DNA of 64,000 nucleotides from CAWDVB01 sp963824105 (GCA_963824105.1 CAWGNN010000005.1:62001-126000); one strand, 5' to 3'; shown: positions 1 through 8,743, numbered from the stretch's first letter. Numbers and translations are program-made. Notes: a model not told the origin generated them from the letters alone.

Positions 1-2
1 CC

Positions 3-605
3 CTAACGGATGAGCGGCGCAATGCCCTCGCCGACCATCTGGTCTGGATGATGACGTTTCTCAACCGCCACCACACCAGTGAGGACGAGGGCCTGTACCC
101 GATGGTGCTCCGCAAGAACCCCGCGGCTCGGGATCTGCTCGAGGACATGGACGCCGACCATCAACGGGTCCATCCGGCGATGGAGCGGGTCGCCGAGGTG
201 GCACGCACCTTGCATACGCCGTCAGCCACGGCACCGACCGATCTCCTCGCGGTGATCGAGGAGCTCGAGGCCGTCCTCTACCCGCACCTGCGGCGTGAAG
301 AGGAAGAGGCGATGCCAGTGGTAGCAGCCAGCATCACCGCCGCGGACTGGCACACCTGGGACCAGGAGCACAACATCAAGGGGCTCCCCTTCGGCGAGCT
401 CGCCGAGACCGGGTTGTGGACCCTCGACGGCCAGGATCCGGTCAGCTACGCGCTGATGAGCCAGGCCGTGCCCCGTCCCGTGCTGTTCGTCATCAAGAGG
501 GTCTTCGGCCCGCGCTACCGCCGCAAGACCGCCCGCCTGTGGGGCGGCACCCGAGCAGCTAACGTCCGCGCACTGACCAAGGAAATGGTGGAGATCTCAG
601 AATGA
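3..605 (+). CDS. Hemerythrin-like HHE domain protein (5' partial)
   Basis: The frame is open to the left edge, so the true start lies outside the window; 200 residues are visible. The pattern is that of a hemerythrin HHE four-helix bundle that would bind a di-iron centre: an early His in ADHLVW, the HHTSEDE segment (HxxxE type), DADHQRVHP, and YPHLRREEEE near residue 95. Family members bind oxygen or act in oxidative and nitrosative stress; the role here is not deducible. The C-terminal part, after about residue 140, is rich in Arg and has no recognisable domain. The stop overlaps the start of the next gene by four bases (ATGA), so the two are probably translationally coupled. Confidence 0.85.
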   Translation, partial: LTDERRNALADHLVWMMTFLNRHHTSEDEGLYPMVLRKNPAARDLLEDMDADHQRVHPAMERVAEVARTLHTPSATAPTDLLAVIEELEAVLYPHLRREEEEAMPVVAASITAADWHTWDQEHNIKGLPFGELAETGLWTLDGQDPVSYALMSQAVPRPVLFVIKRVFGPRYRRKTARLWGGTRAANVRALTKEMVEISE

Positions 606-1081
606 GCAGAGTCCAGCGAACAGGAACCGTGCAGGCCGACCTCCAGGCAACCCCCGCCCAGGTGTGGCAGGTGCTGACCGACGTGCCACGCATCGGCGAG
701 TGGTCCCACGAGTGCCACAGCGCGCAGTGGCTCGACGGCGCCGACCAGGCAGCCGTCGCCGCCCGCTTCCGCGGCGCGAACAAGGCCCGCTTCGCCCGCT
801 GGAGCCGGCCGTGCACGATCAGCGCCCTCGACCCTGCGCGGCGCTTCACCTACCGGACCCACGGCGGGATGATGGGGGACGCCACGGAGTGGACATTCAC
901 CCTCGAACCCACTGACAGCGGCTGCCGCATCACCCAGTCCTACGAGATCATCAGCCTCCCGAGAGCAGTCGAGTGGGTGATCGCGAAGATGATTCCCGAG
1001 CACATCGACCGATCCCAGGCGCTCCGCGAGGACCTGGAACGACTCGGCGCGGTTGCCGCAGCGGTGCCCGCCGTCCCGTAG
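602..1081 (+). CDS. SRPBCC (polyketide cyclase/START-like) family protein
   Basis: A 159-residue protein of the helix-grip fold family that binds small hydrophobic ligands. The diagnostic beginning is the pairing of a strand with ATPAQVWQVLTDVPRIGEW, followed by alternating strands and the long C-terminal helix that ends ...REDLERLG. It overlaps the hemerythrin-like gene by ATGA, which fixes the ATG start and suggests one operon. Ligand and function are unknown. A second, unrelated SRPBCC gene occurs at 41445-41885. The downstream 84 bases separate it from a convergent gene; they hold only a weak CCGGGC/GCCCGG inverted repeat. Confidence 0.85.
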   Translation: MSRVQRTGTVQADLQATPAQVWQVLTDVPRIGEWSHECHSAQWLDGADQAAVAARFRGANKARFARWSRPCTISALDPARRFTYRTHGGMMGDATEWTFTLEPTDSGCRITQSYEIISLPRAVEWVIAKMIPEHIDRSQALREDLERLGAVAAAVPAVP

Positions 1082-1165
1082 TCCTGCAGGCGACGGCGCG
1101 GCCGGGCACCGCTGGTCGAACGAATGGCCGGCCCGGATCGCTTCCTCCGATGACGCCCGCGTGAC

Positions 1166-2410
1166 CTAGTGGAGGCCGATATGCACTTCGCCGCCAGTGA
1201 AACGGACGCCTTCGAGTAGCGACCACGGGACTCGGAACACCCGTCCTGGTGCTGCAGGCCAAGCCACCCGCACTGAGTTGAGCAAGCGGCCCTCCTGGGT
1301 CGCCGTGATGCGAGGCGCCCGAACCAACTCGTCAGTCCACAGCAGGAGTCGCTCGCGCGCGGGCGCAGGATCCCCGGGCCGGAGCAGGGAGGGGGCCACC
1401 CAACGGAAGGGCGCTTCAGCCACCAGGCGTGTGGTCAGCGGAGGTGGTGTCTCGCCACGAAGATGGGCGAGCACGGACTGGGCTACGTGGTGCCCGTCGA
1501 GTGCGGCAACATCCGCAGTGTCCACAGGATGAAGGACGTTCCCTGCGGCGAAGATCCCAGGCCGCTCGGTGCGCAGGGCGGTGTCCACGGCCGGCCCAAG
1601 CGTCCCGGGGTCGAGGGCGATGCCGGCGCTCCGCGCGAGCTCGTGATCGGGGATCCAGTCACCGGTGAAGACCACGGTGTCGCAGGGAATGGTCTCCCGC
1701 GCCCCCGTGGTGGTGTGCTCGACCTCGACTCCGGAGACCCGCCCGTGTCCGACAATGCCAACCACACGCGTCGACGTCTCGACCCTGGTGCGGAGGAACA
1801 GCCGACCGGGGATCGAGAAGGCCGCATAGGAGTCCGTCCTCGGGTACTCGGTCACCAACGCGACCGTCCGCACTCCAGCGGAGCGCAACGTCAGCGCAGC
1901 CGACCACGAGACAAGCTCCGCACCGATGACGACGGCGCGCGTGCCCACGGGAAGCCGCTCGATGTGTACAAGCTGCTGCAACTCGCCGGTAGTGAGCACG
2001 CCCGCCGGGCGGTCACCAGGTACCCACCTGGCGGCCCTGGCGCGCTCGCGGGCGCCCGTGGCAAGGACGATGGCCTCAGCGTTGATGATCTGCCGTCCCT
2101 CCGGAGAGGTGACCTCGAGCGAGCGTTCATCGGCCCAACCGGTGACCATGGTGTGGGTGCGGATGCGAGCGCCGGCCCGCTCAGCGGCATCGACGAGGCG
2201 CCGGGCATAGACAGGCCCGGTAAGGACGCGACCCAGATCACGAACGCCGTAGCCGGTGTGCTCGGAGTGGCGAGGAATTCCGCCTGCCTGACCCTCCCGC
2301 TCGAGGACGAGCACCTCGCCATCGACCTTCGGTGCCAGCTCGCGAGCAGCCCGCAGGCCGGCGGGGCCAGCGCCGACGATGGCCACGGGAACCGACAACG
2401 ACGTGGTCAC
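1166..2410 (-). CDS. FAD/NAD(P)-dependent oxidoreductase of a G3P-dehydrogenase-like module
   Basis: A 414-residue pyridine-nucleotide-disulfide-type flavoprotein. The N-terminal FAD fold shows GAGPAGLRAARELA (about residues 12-25), a central ATGARER motif, a second nucleotide fold around VVIGAELVS (about residue 170), and GIFAAGNVLHPVDTAD near residue 295, the usual FAD-closing motif. There is no redox CxxC, so it is not a thioredoxin reductase. Its GTG start overlaps the stop of the upstream dehydrogenase (GTGA), making the two a coupled pair. Similar pairs accompany glycerol-3-phosphate or opine/amine oxidising enzymes, where this subunit passes electrons from the DAO-type partner. No DUF1667 partner, often third in such modules, is present. 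Substrate unknown. Confidence 0.8.
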   Translation of the reverse strand: MTTSLSVPVAIVGAGPAGLRAARELAPKVDGEVLVLEREGQAGGIPRHSEHTGYGVRDLGRVLTGPVYARRLVDAAERAGARIRTHTMVTGWADERSLEVTSPEGRQIINAEAIVLATGARERARAARWVPGDRPAGVLTTGELQQLVHIERLPVGTRAVVIGAELVSWSAALTLRSAGVRTVALVTEYPRTDSYAAFSIPGRLFLRTRVETSTRVVGIVGHGRVSGVEVEHTTTGARETIPCDTVVFTGDWIPDHELARSAGIALDPGTLGPAVDTALRTERPGIFAAGNVLHPVDTADVAALDGHHVAQSVLAHLRGETPPPLTTRLVAEAPFRWVAPSLLRPGDPAPARERLLLWTDELVRAPRITATQEGRLLNSVRVAWPAAPGRVFRVPWSLLEGVRFTGGEVHIGLH

Positions 2411-3825
2411 AGCATGACCTCGCGCGGGCTCGAGGGAGCGTCGTCCCGGTCGCGAGACGAAGCTTCAAGCATGGCCGTCAGCCGTGCACCACAGAAGAAG
2501 CCCTGGCAGCGGCCGTTGTGTGCCCGGGTGCGCCTGCGTAGCCCGCTCAGGTCGCGCGCCGGGATGGTCGCGCTCACGGCATCGCGGATCTCGCCCTCGG
2601 TCACCCGCTCGCAGAAGCACACGATCGTGCCGTATGCCGCGTCCTTCTCGATGAGGTCCTCGTCGGCGAACGGGCGCACCTCGTGCTCCCCCAGGCGGGG
2701 CATCCGGGGTGGTGGCGGCAGTTCCGCCTTTGGTCGCAGTGCCAGCCCGGCCTTGCCCATGAGGGCTGCCACGTACTCTGCGACCGCCATGGAGGAGGTG
2801 AGCCCGGTCGACCTGATGCATCCGGCGACTGCGTAGCGCCGGTCGCCGTCCGCGTCGATCACATAGTCGCTCTGGTCGTGTGCTGCACGCAGCCCTGCAT
2901 ACGCCGCGGTGATCTCCTCATCGAGAAGCGAGGGCATGAGGAGACTGCCCTTCTCACGGAGGAAGCTGAAGCCGCCCTCGGTCGTCGCGGTATCGGTGCG
3001 GTCGTCCATGTCCTCGGCCGTCGGGCCGACCATCACGTTGCCGTAGATGGTGGGAGACACCAGGACGCCCTTGCCGACCTTGCTCGGAACAGGCAGGACG
3101 ATGACGGGGACCTTGGGCCGGGCCAGCTTGTCGAAGACGAGGAGCTCACCGCGACGGGGGTGGAGGGAGAATCGCTCGAATCCGACCATCCGCTCGATGT
3201 GGTCGCCGCCCAGCCCGGCTGCGTTGACGACCCAGCGAGTAGTGAGGTCCCCCCGCGTCGTGTGAACCACGGTGCTCGTGTCGTTGACATCGATGCCGGT
3301 GACCGCGGTGTCGAGCCGGAGATCGCACCCACGACGAACCGCGTCGGTCGCCAGCGCCAGCGAGGTGGACCAAGCGCAGATGATGGACTCACCGGGGACC
3401 TGGAGACCTCCAAGGGCGCCAGGCCCGAGATCTGGCACCGTGGCGTAGACCTGCGCCGCATCGAGCATGACGGTTTCGTCGTAGCCGTTCTTCTGGGCCT
3501 TCTCCTGCAGCGACGGGAGCGACGTGAGTTGCTCCTCATCCCAGGCGACGAGCAGGGCGGAAACCCGCTGCACCGGGATGCCCGTTTGCGAGCAGTAGTC
3601 CGAGAGAAGGCGGTACCCCTCATGGACCAACCTCGACTCGAGGGTTCCAGGTGATGCGTCGAAACCGGTATGCAGGATGGCGGTGTTGGCCTTGGAAGTC
3701 CCGTCGCCGACGTCCCCGCGGGCCTCGAGGACGACCACGTCGAGCTCGTATCCCGCCAGGTGGCGGCCAATGGCCGAGCCCACGACTCCAGCCCCGATCA
3801 CCACCACGTCGTGGGGCTCCCCCAT
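2407..3825 (-). CDS. DAO-family FAD dehydrogenase with C-terminal BFD [2Fe-2S] domain (GlpA-like)
   Basis: A 472-residue flavoprotein. The FAD-binding motif VVVIGAGVVGSAIGRHLA begins at about residue 7, and the DAO fold runs to about residue 370. The C-terminal BFD-like domain carries four cysteines, at about 403 and 405 (CFC) and at 440 and 445 (CQGFFC), expected to hold a [2Fe-2S] cluster. This is the architecture of GlpA and related glycerol-3-phosphate or 2-hydroxyacid dehydrogenases. I start it at the ATG overlapping the kinase stop (TGATG) with GAAGGGCGGGG upstream; an in-frame start 14 codons earlier would lie inside the kinase gene and interrupt the FAD motif context. Physiological substrate is probably the product of the adjacent FGGY kinase (inference). 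Confidence 0.85.
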   Translation of the reverse strand: MGEPHDVVVIGAGVVGSAIGRHLAGYELDVVVLEARGDVGDGTSKANTAILHTGFDASPGTLESRLVHEGYRLLSDYCSQTGIPVQRVSALLVAWDEEQLTSLPSLQEKAQKNGYDETVMLDAAQVYATVPDLGPGALGGLQVPGESIICAWSTSLALATDAVRRGCDLRLDTAVTGIDVNDTSTVVHTTRGDLTTRWVVNAAGLGGDHIERMVGFERFSLHPRRGELLVFDKLARPKVPVIVLPVPSKVGKGVLVSPTIYGNVMVGPTAEDMDDRTDTATTEGGFSFLREKGSLLMPSLLDEEITAAYAGLRAAHDQSDYVIDADGDRRYAVAGCIRSTGLTSSMAVAEYVAALMGKAGLALRPKAELPPPPRMPRLGEHEVRPFADEDLIEKDAAYGTIVCFCERVTEGEIRDAVSATIPARDLSGLRRRTRAHNGRCQGFFCGARLTAMLEASSRDRDDAPSSPREVML

Positions 3826-5252
3826 CACACCCCGCCCTTCAGCGACTGCTCGACAGTGTTGCGCCACTGCGTCCTGAACCCCGCAGCTCGGTCAGCAGAC
3901 CACCGAGGTTCGTACGACGTGGCCGGTTCCCAGCCAACCACAGCGTCGGCAAGCGTCAGCACCGGGTCCAGGGCCTTGCGCATCAGGGCCACGGCTCCGA
4001 GAGGGGTCGCGTGGGCGGACGGATAGACGTCGATCGGCAGCTGCGTGAGGTCGGCCACTGCCTGCATGAAGACCCGGCTCCGGGTGAGTCCTCCGTCCAC
4101 ACGAAGGCGAGTCAATGGTCGGCCCAGATCGGCTGCGACCAGATCGGCCAACTCCCCCACCTGAGCGGCCAGACCCTGGATGGTCGCGGTGACGATGTCC
4201 TCGCGTGTCGTGCCCAGGCTCAGCCCGCGAATGAGGCCTGTGGCGGCCGGGTCCCACCAGGGCGCGGCGAGTCCGGCCAACGCCGGGACACACATCACTC
4301 CGTGGGCGTCGTCCCCGCCCAGTAGATCGAGATCCGTCGGACCGTCGATAAGTCGCAGATCCTGAAGCCAGCGCACGGCTGAGGCTGCCGTATAGACCTG
4401 ACCGTCGGAGCAGTAGGTAATGGAGTTGTCGACCTGCCAAGCGATGCACGACACCAGCCCGCCCGATGACCGTCTGGGTTCGTGCCCGGTGTTGGTGAGG
4501 AAGAACGCGCCGGTGCCGAAGGTGCACTTTGCTGCACCTTCCTCCATGCAGTCTTCAGCGAGAAGGGCCGCCTGTTGGTCCACGACAAGCCCTCCAACGG
4601 GGACCTCGGGGCCGAAGGCGGTCGTGGTGCCCACGAGCTCGTCATTGGCGGCGATGCGGGGCATGTCCTCGATCACGAGGTCGAACAGCTCCAGCAGTTC
4701 CTCGTCGTAGGTGCCAGAGTCCAGCGAGGTGACCAGCGAGCGGCTGGCAGTCGAGGCATCGGTGACGTAGTCACCGATGAGGCGATGCAGGATCCATGCG
4801 TCAGTGGTGCTAGCCACGCCCTCTTGGGTGACGTTGCGGCGCAGCCAGGTGAGCTTGGGAGCACTGAAGTAGGGATCGAGGACCAGCCCCGTGCGCTCCG
4901 CGATCATCGCCGCGCGGTCGCTCAAGGGCGCACACACGGACTCGGCCCTGCTGTCCTGCCAGACCACCACCGGGGAGAGGGGCTCTCCATTCGTGGGGTC
5001 CCAAGACAGAACAGACTCGCCCTGGTTGGTCAAGGTGACCCCGTCGATCGGGAGATCGGCGGCGGCCAGGGCCTGATCACATGCAGCGAACACCGAGTCC
5101 ATCAGCTGTCGAGGGTCCTGCTCCACGACGCCGCCAGCCCCGTACGTCGCCCGGATCGGCACCTCGGCCAGTCCGCGGATCTGCCCTTCTCCATCGACGA
5201 CAACGGCCTTGGTCCCGGAGGTGCCTTGGTCGATCGCCAAGACAGTCTTCAT
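3825..5252 (-). CDS. FGGY-family carbohydrate kinase (glycerol-kinase-like, substrate uncertain)
   Basis: A 475-residue sugar kinase with the two actin-like ATPase halves. It has an N-terminal phosphate loop, IDQGTSGTKAVVVD, a central TFGTGAFFLTNTG, and C-terminal DGGLTRSRVFMQ. It resembles glycerol kinase (VVWQDSR, LDPYFSAPKLTWL). However, the Arg-Glu pair that grips glycerol in E. coli GlpK (NQRE) is NQGE here, and GDQQAA is VDQQAA. The canonical residues are kept in the other kinase of this window (29904-31373). A polyol or amino-alcohol other than glycerol is therefore plausible. It has a good GGGGGA ribosome site. It leads a three-gene coupled set with two flavoproteins and is separated from the permease by a long inverted repeat. 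Confidence 0.85.
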   Translation of the reverse strand: MKTVLAIDQGTSGTKAVVVDGEGQIRGLAEVPIRATYGAGGVVEQDPRQLMDSVFAACDQALAAADLPIDGVTLTNQGESVLSWDPTNGEPLSPVVVWQDSRAESVCAPLSDRAAMIAERTGLVLDPYFSAPKLTWLRRNVTQEGVASTTDAWILHRLIGDYVTDASTASRSLVTSLDSGTYDEELLELFDLVIEDMPRIAANDELVGTTTAFGPEVPVGGLVVDQQAALLAEDCMEEGAAKCTFGTGAFFLTNTGHEPRRSSGGLVSCIAWQVDNSITYCSDGQVYTAASAVRWLQDLRLIDGPTDLDLLGGDDAHGVMCVPALAGLAAPWWDPAATGLIRGLSLGTTREDIVTATIQGLAAQVGELADLVAADLGRPLTRLRVDGGLTRSRVFMQAVADLTQLPIDVYPSAHATPLGAVALMRKALDPVLTLADAVVGWEPATSYEPRWSADRAAGFRTQWRNTVEQSLKGGV

Positions 5253-5285
5253 GTGAGTCCCCCAATCCTCGGGCGGTCGCAGAGC

Positions 5286-5329
5286 GGTCGCCGTCGAGCC
5301 GGCTCGGGGGGCCAGGCTCGACGGCGACC
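5286..5329 (-). terminator. 15-bp perfect inverted repeat between permease and kinase genes
   Basis: The arms GGTCGCCGTCGAGCC (5286-5300) and GGCTCGACGGCGACC (5315-5329) are perfect complements separated by 14 bases. It lies 10 bases after the permease stop and 33 bases before the kinase start, on the minus-strand transcript. No T-run follows, so it may be a rho-independent-like terminator of the GC-rich actinobacterial type, an RNA-stability hairpin, or a partial terminator that lowers enzyme expression relative to permease. Confidence 0.6.
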
Positions 5330-5339
5330 CAGTTTCGGC

Positions 5340-6821
5340 CTATTCCTCGAGCCCGACGAAGTCTTCGGGCTCAGCGGTGGTGAGAGACGGCATCTCGAGG
5401 CTGTGTCCACGCAATGTCAGCGTGCCAAGGTAGACGAGCCCGACCGCCAGCATGACCACTGCGTAGATCCACGGGTCCTTGAATGACGCGTCGCGGAAGA
5501 TGTTCAGTTCCCACAGCAACCAGACGACCGCGAGGACGATGACTGGGTTCTCCCACTTGCCCAGCGAGAACCCCTTCGAGTCCGGCAGGCGCTTGCGGGC
5601 AACGACGTACAGGATGACCGTCGAGATGTAGATCAGGCAGGGCATCAGGGTCGCCGCGCTGAAGAGGTTGAACAGAACTCCCGTGGTCTGGGCGAAGGCC
5701 GTCAGCACGATCTCCACGAGGACGCCGACCGAGACGACGGCCATGAGCGGTGTTCCGCGCTTGGGGTCGACCTTGCGCAGGAAGCTGTGCGCCGGGAAGC
5801 GGTTATCCCGCGACATCGCCCACACGATCCGGCTGGCACTGACGAAGATGACCATGCCGCACGCGAAGATCGAGTAGAGCACCAAGATCAGGAGGGCCTT
5901 GCCGACCCAGGATCCGAGCACCGCCACGGCGACGTCCGCCACGGGCGTGCCCGAGGCAGCGAGCGCGGTGAAGTTCGACCCGGCCATCGTGACCGCGATG
6001 AGGAAGACCATCCCGATAACGCCGGAGAGGACCACGGACTGCCACATGGCACGCGGGACGACGTTCTCCGCGTCGTGAGTCTCCTCGGCAAGGTTGCTCG
6101 CGGCCTCGAACCCAACGATGGTGAACGATCCGAGGAGGAACGCCAGCATCCAGGGAGAGATGGAGTTGAAGCTGGAGCCGAGCCCGAAGTAGCCGCTCGC
6201 GGGTGCCGCGGCCTTGTCGAAGAGGTTGCTGACGCTGAGGTCGCCGTGTACGCCGGCGACGATGAGCAGCAGCGCGGTGAGGAGCAGGATGCCGACGATC
6301 TCAGTGCCGACAGCCAGGTTGTTGACCCGTTCGGTGAGTACGGTCGACTGCCCGATGATGATGGATTGGATCAGCACCACGAGGGCAGTGACCGCCCAAG
6401 TGTTCGCGGTCGTCGCGACGTAGCCGAACAGGGCTGGTGCCACCGTTGAGGCGAGCGCGTAGTCGACCGCCACGACATCGACGACCAGGAACGAGAAGGT
6501 TAGCCACCCAAGGATCCAGCCGACGACCGGATTCGCGAGCCGCGACATCCACTGGTAGGAGTAGCCGGCCAGGGGCATCCGGCTGGCGAGAGCCCCGAAG
6601 ACGAGCGCCACCATGGTCTGTCCGACGATCACAATCGGCCACGTCCAGATTCCCAGCGGGCCTGACGTGCTGAGGACGGACCCGTACGTCGTGAAGATGC
6701 CGGTCGTGATCGAGATGAAGGAGAACCCGATCGCGAACGAGGCGAACTTGTGGAGTGTTCGGTCAAACTCTTCTTGGTACCCGAAGTGCTCGAGCACCTT
6801 CTCATTGTCGTGACTGGACAT
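5340..6821 (-). CDS. APC-superfamily amino acid/amine permease
   Basis: A 493-residue integral membrane protein with about twelve hydrophobic segments. The amino end is FASFAIGFSFISITTGIF, then FGALASRMPLAGYSYQW, the TM1/TM2 region typical of amino acid-polyamine-organocation transporters. A conserved VGFEAASNLAEET lies near residue 240. The family carries amino acids, GABA, polyamines or other amines by proton coupling. Its ATG follows the regulator's TGA by one base, with AAAGG upstream, so regulator and permease are co-transcribed. The pairing of an amine-type permease with a sugar-type kinase and a GlpA-like dehydrogenase is unusual and leaves the substrate open; an amino alcohol would reconcile all parts (inference). 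Confidence 0.85.
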   Translation of the reverse strand: MSSHDNEKVLEHFGYQEEFDRTLHKFASFAIGFSFISITTGIFTTYGSVLSTSGPLGIWTWPIVIVGQTMVALVFGALASRMPLAGYSYQWMSRLANPVVGWILGWLTFSFLVVDVVAVDYALASTVAPALFGYVATTANTWAVTALVVLIQSIIIGQSTVLTERVNNLAVGTEIVGILLLTALLLIVAGVHGDLSVSNLFDKAAAPASGYFGLGSSFNSISPWMLAFLLGSFTIVGFEAASNLAEETHDAENVVPRAMWQSVVLSGVIGMVFLIAVTMAGSNFTALAASGTPVADVAVAVLGSWVGKALLILVLYSIFACGMVIFVSASRIVWAMSRDNRFPAHSFLRKVDPKRGTPLMAVVSVGVLVEIVLTAFAQTTGVLFNLFSAATLMPCLIYISTVILYVVARKRLPDSKGFSLGKWENPVIVLAVVWLLWELNIFRDASFKDPWIYAVVMLAVGLVYLGTLTLRGHSLEMPSLTTAEPEDFVGLEE

Positions 6822-6822
6822 G

Positions 6823-7710
6823 TCAGGCGTGATGCCTTTCTGTACGCGACGCCGAGGGCAAGGGCGTCATGTGGGTTGTCGAGCGGACCGCGGGGGACTC
6901 GGCGCTACCGGTTGGGGCGACGAGGACCTCCACATTGGCGCCCCGAAGGGCTTCGACGACGTCGGGATCTGCCTCGTCGTCGGTGATAACTGCGGTGAGT
7001 TCCGAGATCTCACAGACCTTGCCCAGCGCTACTCGGCCGAGCTTGGTCGAGTCAGCGAGGACGAATCGTTCGCTGGCGTGGCTGATGAGCACCTTGCGGG
7101 CGGCGATCTCATCGGGGTAGTAGTCGGTCAGTCCTGCGACGGGGTCCACCCCGCCCGAGCCCAGGAACACCCGGTCGGCGTAGTACCCCTCGAAGAACCG
7201 CTGCGTGTCAGGGCCGGAGAGCGCCAGGTCGCCCTTGCGCAGTCGCCCTCCGCTGACGACGACCTCGGCATCCGGCCGATCCACCAGATCGTTGGCGGCC
7301 AGCATCGAGTTGGTCAGGACTCGGCAGGGCAGATCAAAGGGAAGCGCCCGAGCCACCTCTGCGACTGAGGTCCCGATGTCGAGGAAGATCGTGTCACCCG
7401 GGCTGATCAGCTCCACGGCGAGGCGGGCCATTGCCTGCTTGGGGGCCAGGCGGAGGACGGCGCGCTCTTCGAACGATGGCTCGACCGTCCGGCCATGGGC
7501 CCGGCGAGCGCCACCGAATACCCGGCGAAGACTGCCTCGCTTCTCCAACGCCAGCAGGTCCCGTCGGACCGTCTCCAACGACACCTGGAACCGGAGCGCC
7601 AACTCCTCTGCCCGGACCGCTCCCACCCGCTCAACCTCGGCGGCGATGGCGTCTCTCCGCACATCCGGCATGAGGCCGAATGCGGAAGTCTGTGGATTCT
7701 TGTGGGACAC
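6823..7710 (-). CDS. DeoR/GlpR-family transcriptional regulator
   Basis: A 295-residue repressor-type protein. A DeoR winged helix-turn-helix occupies about residues 15-70 (DAIAAEVERVGAVRAEELA, then FQVSLETVRRDLLALEKRG). A DeoRC sugar-phosphate sensor domain follows with SPGDTIFLDIGTS. I favour the GTG at 7710 because a TTGACA-18-CATACT promoter ends seven bases before it, making it leaderless. The ATG at 7671 (282 residues) has no ribosome site. Family members sense phosphorylated sugars, fitting the kinase downstream. It heads the permease/kinase/flavoprotein cluster and probably controls it, including its own promoter. Confidence 0.85.
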   Translation of the reverse strand: MSHKNPQTSAFGLMPDVRRDAIAAEVERVGAVRAEELALRFQVSLETVRRDLLALEKRGSLRRVFGGARRAHGRTVEPSFEERAVLRLAPKQAMARLAVELISPGDTIFLDIGTSVAEVARALPFDLPCRVLTNSMLAANDLVDRPDAEVVVSGGRLRKGDLALSGPDTQRFFEGYYADRVFLGSGGVDPVAGLTDYYPDEIAARKVLISHASERFVLADSTKLGRVALGKVCEISELTAVITDDEADPDVVEALRGANVEVLVAPTGSAESPAVRSTTHMTPLPSASRTERHHA

Positions 7711-7716
7711 GGAGGG

Positions 7717-7746
7717 AGTATGGTGAAGATCACAAGACCATGTCAA
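7717..7746 (-). promoter_or_regulatory. Promoter of the DeoR-type regulator, with overlapping inverted repeat
   Basis: On the minus strand TTGACA (7746-7741) and CATACT (7722-7717) are 18 bases apart. Transcription would start at about the GTG at 7710. Within it ATGGT (7720-7724) and ACCAT (7737-7741) form a short inverted repeat that overlies the spacer and -10 region, a possible autoregulatory operator. Confidence 0.55.
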
Positions 7747-7981
7747 GGGTCGCAACCAGTTGCCTTCACCAACTGCTTTGGCTAGTTGCTTCGACCAAGA
7801 GGGCAGCGACGTTCCGTCATCGCCTCCCTCGCCGTCACCGGTTTCGGCGCGCGCAGGCCGGCCAAGCCCGAGGCCTTCCGCATTCGAGAGGCAAGGGGCC
7901 TCAAGGCGATCTCTCCCCCGGTTGTCGATCCACGGCGACCCCCCGGGGTGGTTGCGCCGCTTCTCACCGGTGACCTGTCTG
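7747..7981. other. Non-coding spacer between the ArfB-like gene and the DeoR-type regulator
   Basis: About 235 bases in which I find no supported gene, tRNA, repeat or clear terminator. Both flanking genes are on the minus strand. Confidence 0.5.
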
Positions 7982-8392
7982 TCAGTCCTCGGGCCGGCCG
8001 CGCAGCCGCTTGGTCTCGCCACGCTTCTTCTTGCGCCGGATCCGCCGTTGCTGTGATGCCTTCGATGGTTTGGTGGGGACTCGTGGCTTGGGCGGCGGCT
8101 TCATCGCCTCTTCGAGCAGCTCCGCGAGGCGGTGCTCGGCCGCGCGGCGGTTGCGAAGCTGGGACCGGTACTCAGCCGCGACGATGACGACCTGATCGCC
8201 GAGCCGGGCGAGCATCCGCTGCTTGAGCTCGTCGGGGAAGGCGTCCGACCCGGCGAGGTCGAAGGTCAGCTGCACGCGGGTGTCGGTGGTGTTGACGTTC
8301 TGGCCGCCCGGGCCTGACGAGCGGGAGAAGCGCCACGTCAGATCGGTGTCGGGGATGACGTGGTGGCCGAGGGTGATCACATCGACTCCCAC
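7982..8392 (-). CDS. arfB: ArfB/YaeJ-type peptidyl-tRNA hydrolase (ribosome rescue)
   Basis: A 136-residue class I release-factor-like protein. The GGQ catalytic motif sits in RSSGPGGQNVNTTDTRV near residue 30, and the C-terminus is a strongly basic tail (RRIRRKKKRGETKRLRGR) like that which ArfB inserts into the empty mRNA channel. It has no codon-recognition domain and is of normal ArfB length. Function by family: release of nascent chains from non-stop ribosomes. It stands alone between unrelated genes. Confidence 0.88.
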   Translation of the reverse strand: MGVDVITLGHHVIPDTDLTWRFSRSSGPGGQNVNTTDTRVQLTFDLAGSDAFPDELKQRMLARLGDQVVIVAAEYRSQLRNRRAAEHRLAELLEEAMKPPPKPRVPTKPSKASQQRRIRRKKKRGETKRLRGRPED

Positions 8393-8605
8393 GGCATCGC
8401 CTCGCCAGTGCGCCCTCGCGACTTCTCGCGCACGTCGAAGTCCGTCACGAGGCCCATCATGCCTGCGTCAGCAGCGCAGGGCTGAGGCTCCTCCCAGGTA
8501 TCCGTGTTTGCGTGGTGCCATCTCACGCCGGGACCTGCCCCATTCCCCCAGTCAGGCGTACGGTGGGCTTCTGAAGCCAGTCGGGCTTCCTGGCAAGGAG
8601 TTGAC

Positions 8606-8743
8606 ATGGCCGACAAGTCGCCTCGACAGCACATGTCCAAGAAGGCGGGCAAGACTCTCAAAGAGAAGCGCGCCGACAAGCACTCGAAGGCAGAGGCCAA
8701 GAACAAGACTCCGATCGTGCCGCCGCCGGACAAGCGGCACTGA
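8606..8743 (+). CDS. Small basic lysine-rich protein, function unknown
   Basis: A 45-residue protein starting MADKSPRQHMSKKAGK and ending PPPDKRH. It is rich in Lys, Arg and Ala, with charged helical repeats (LKEKRADKHSKAEAK). The ATG has a near-perfect AAGGAG five bases upstream, which selects this start over earlier in-frame codons. Similar tiny basic proteins are, from memory, common hypothetical genes in actinobacteria. A nucleic-acid or ribosome-associated role is possible but not shown. Confidence 0.7.
   Translation: MADKSPRQHMSKKAGKTLKEKRADKHSKAEAKNKTPIVPPPDKRH

Noticed and set aside
1463..2836. A 457-codon + strand frame opposite the two flavoproteins
   Set aside because: Shadow frame; the minus strand encodes clear FAD-binding motifs.
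7711..7981. Riboswitch or small RNA in the spacer after the ArfB-like gene
   Set aside because: Only scattered short GC complementarity; no convincing stem, terminator or known motif.
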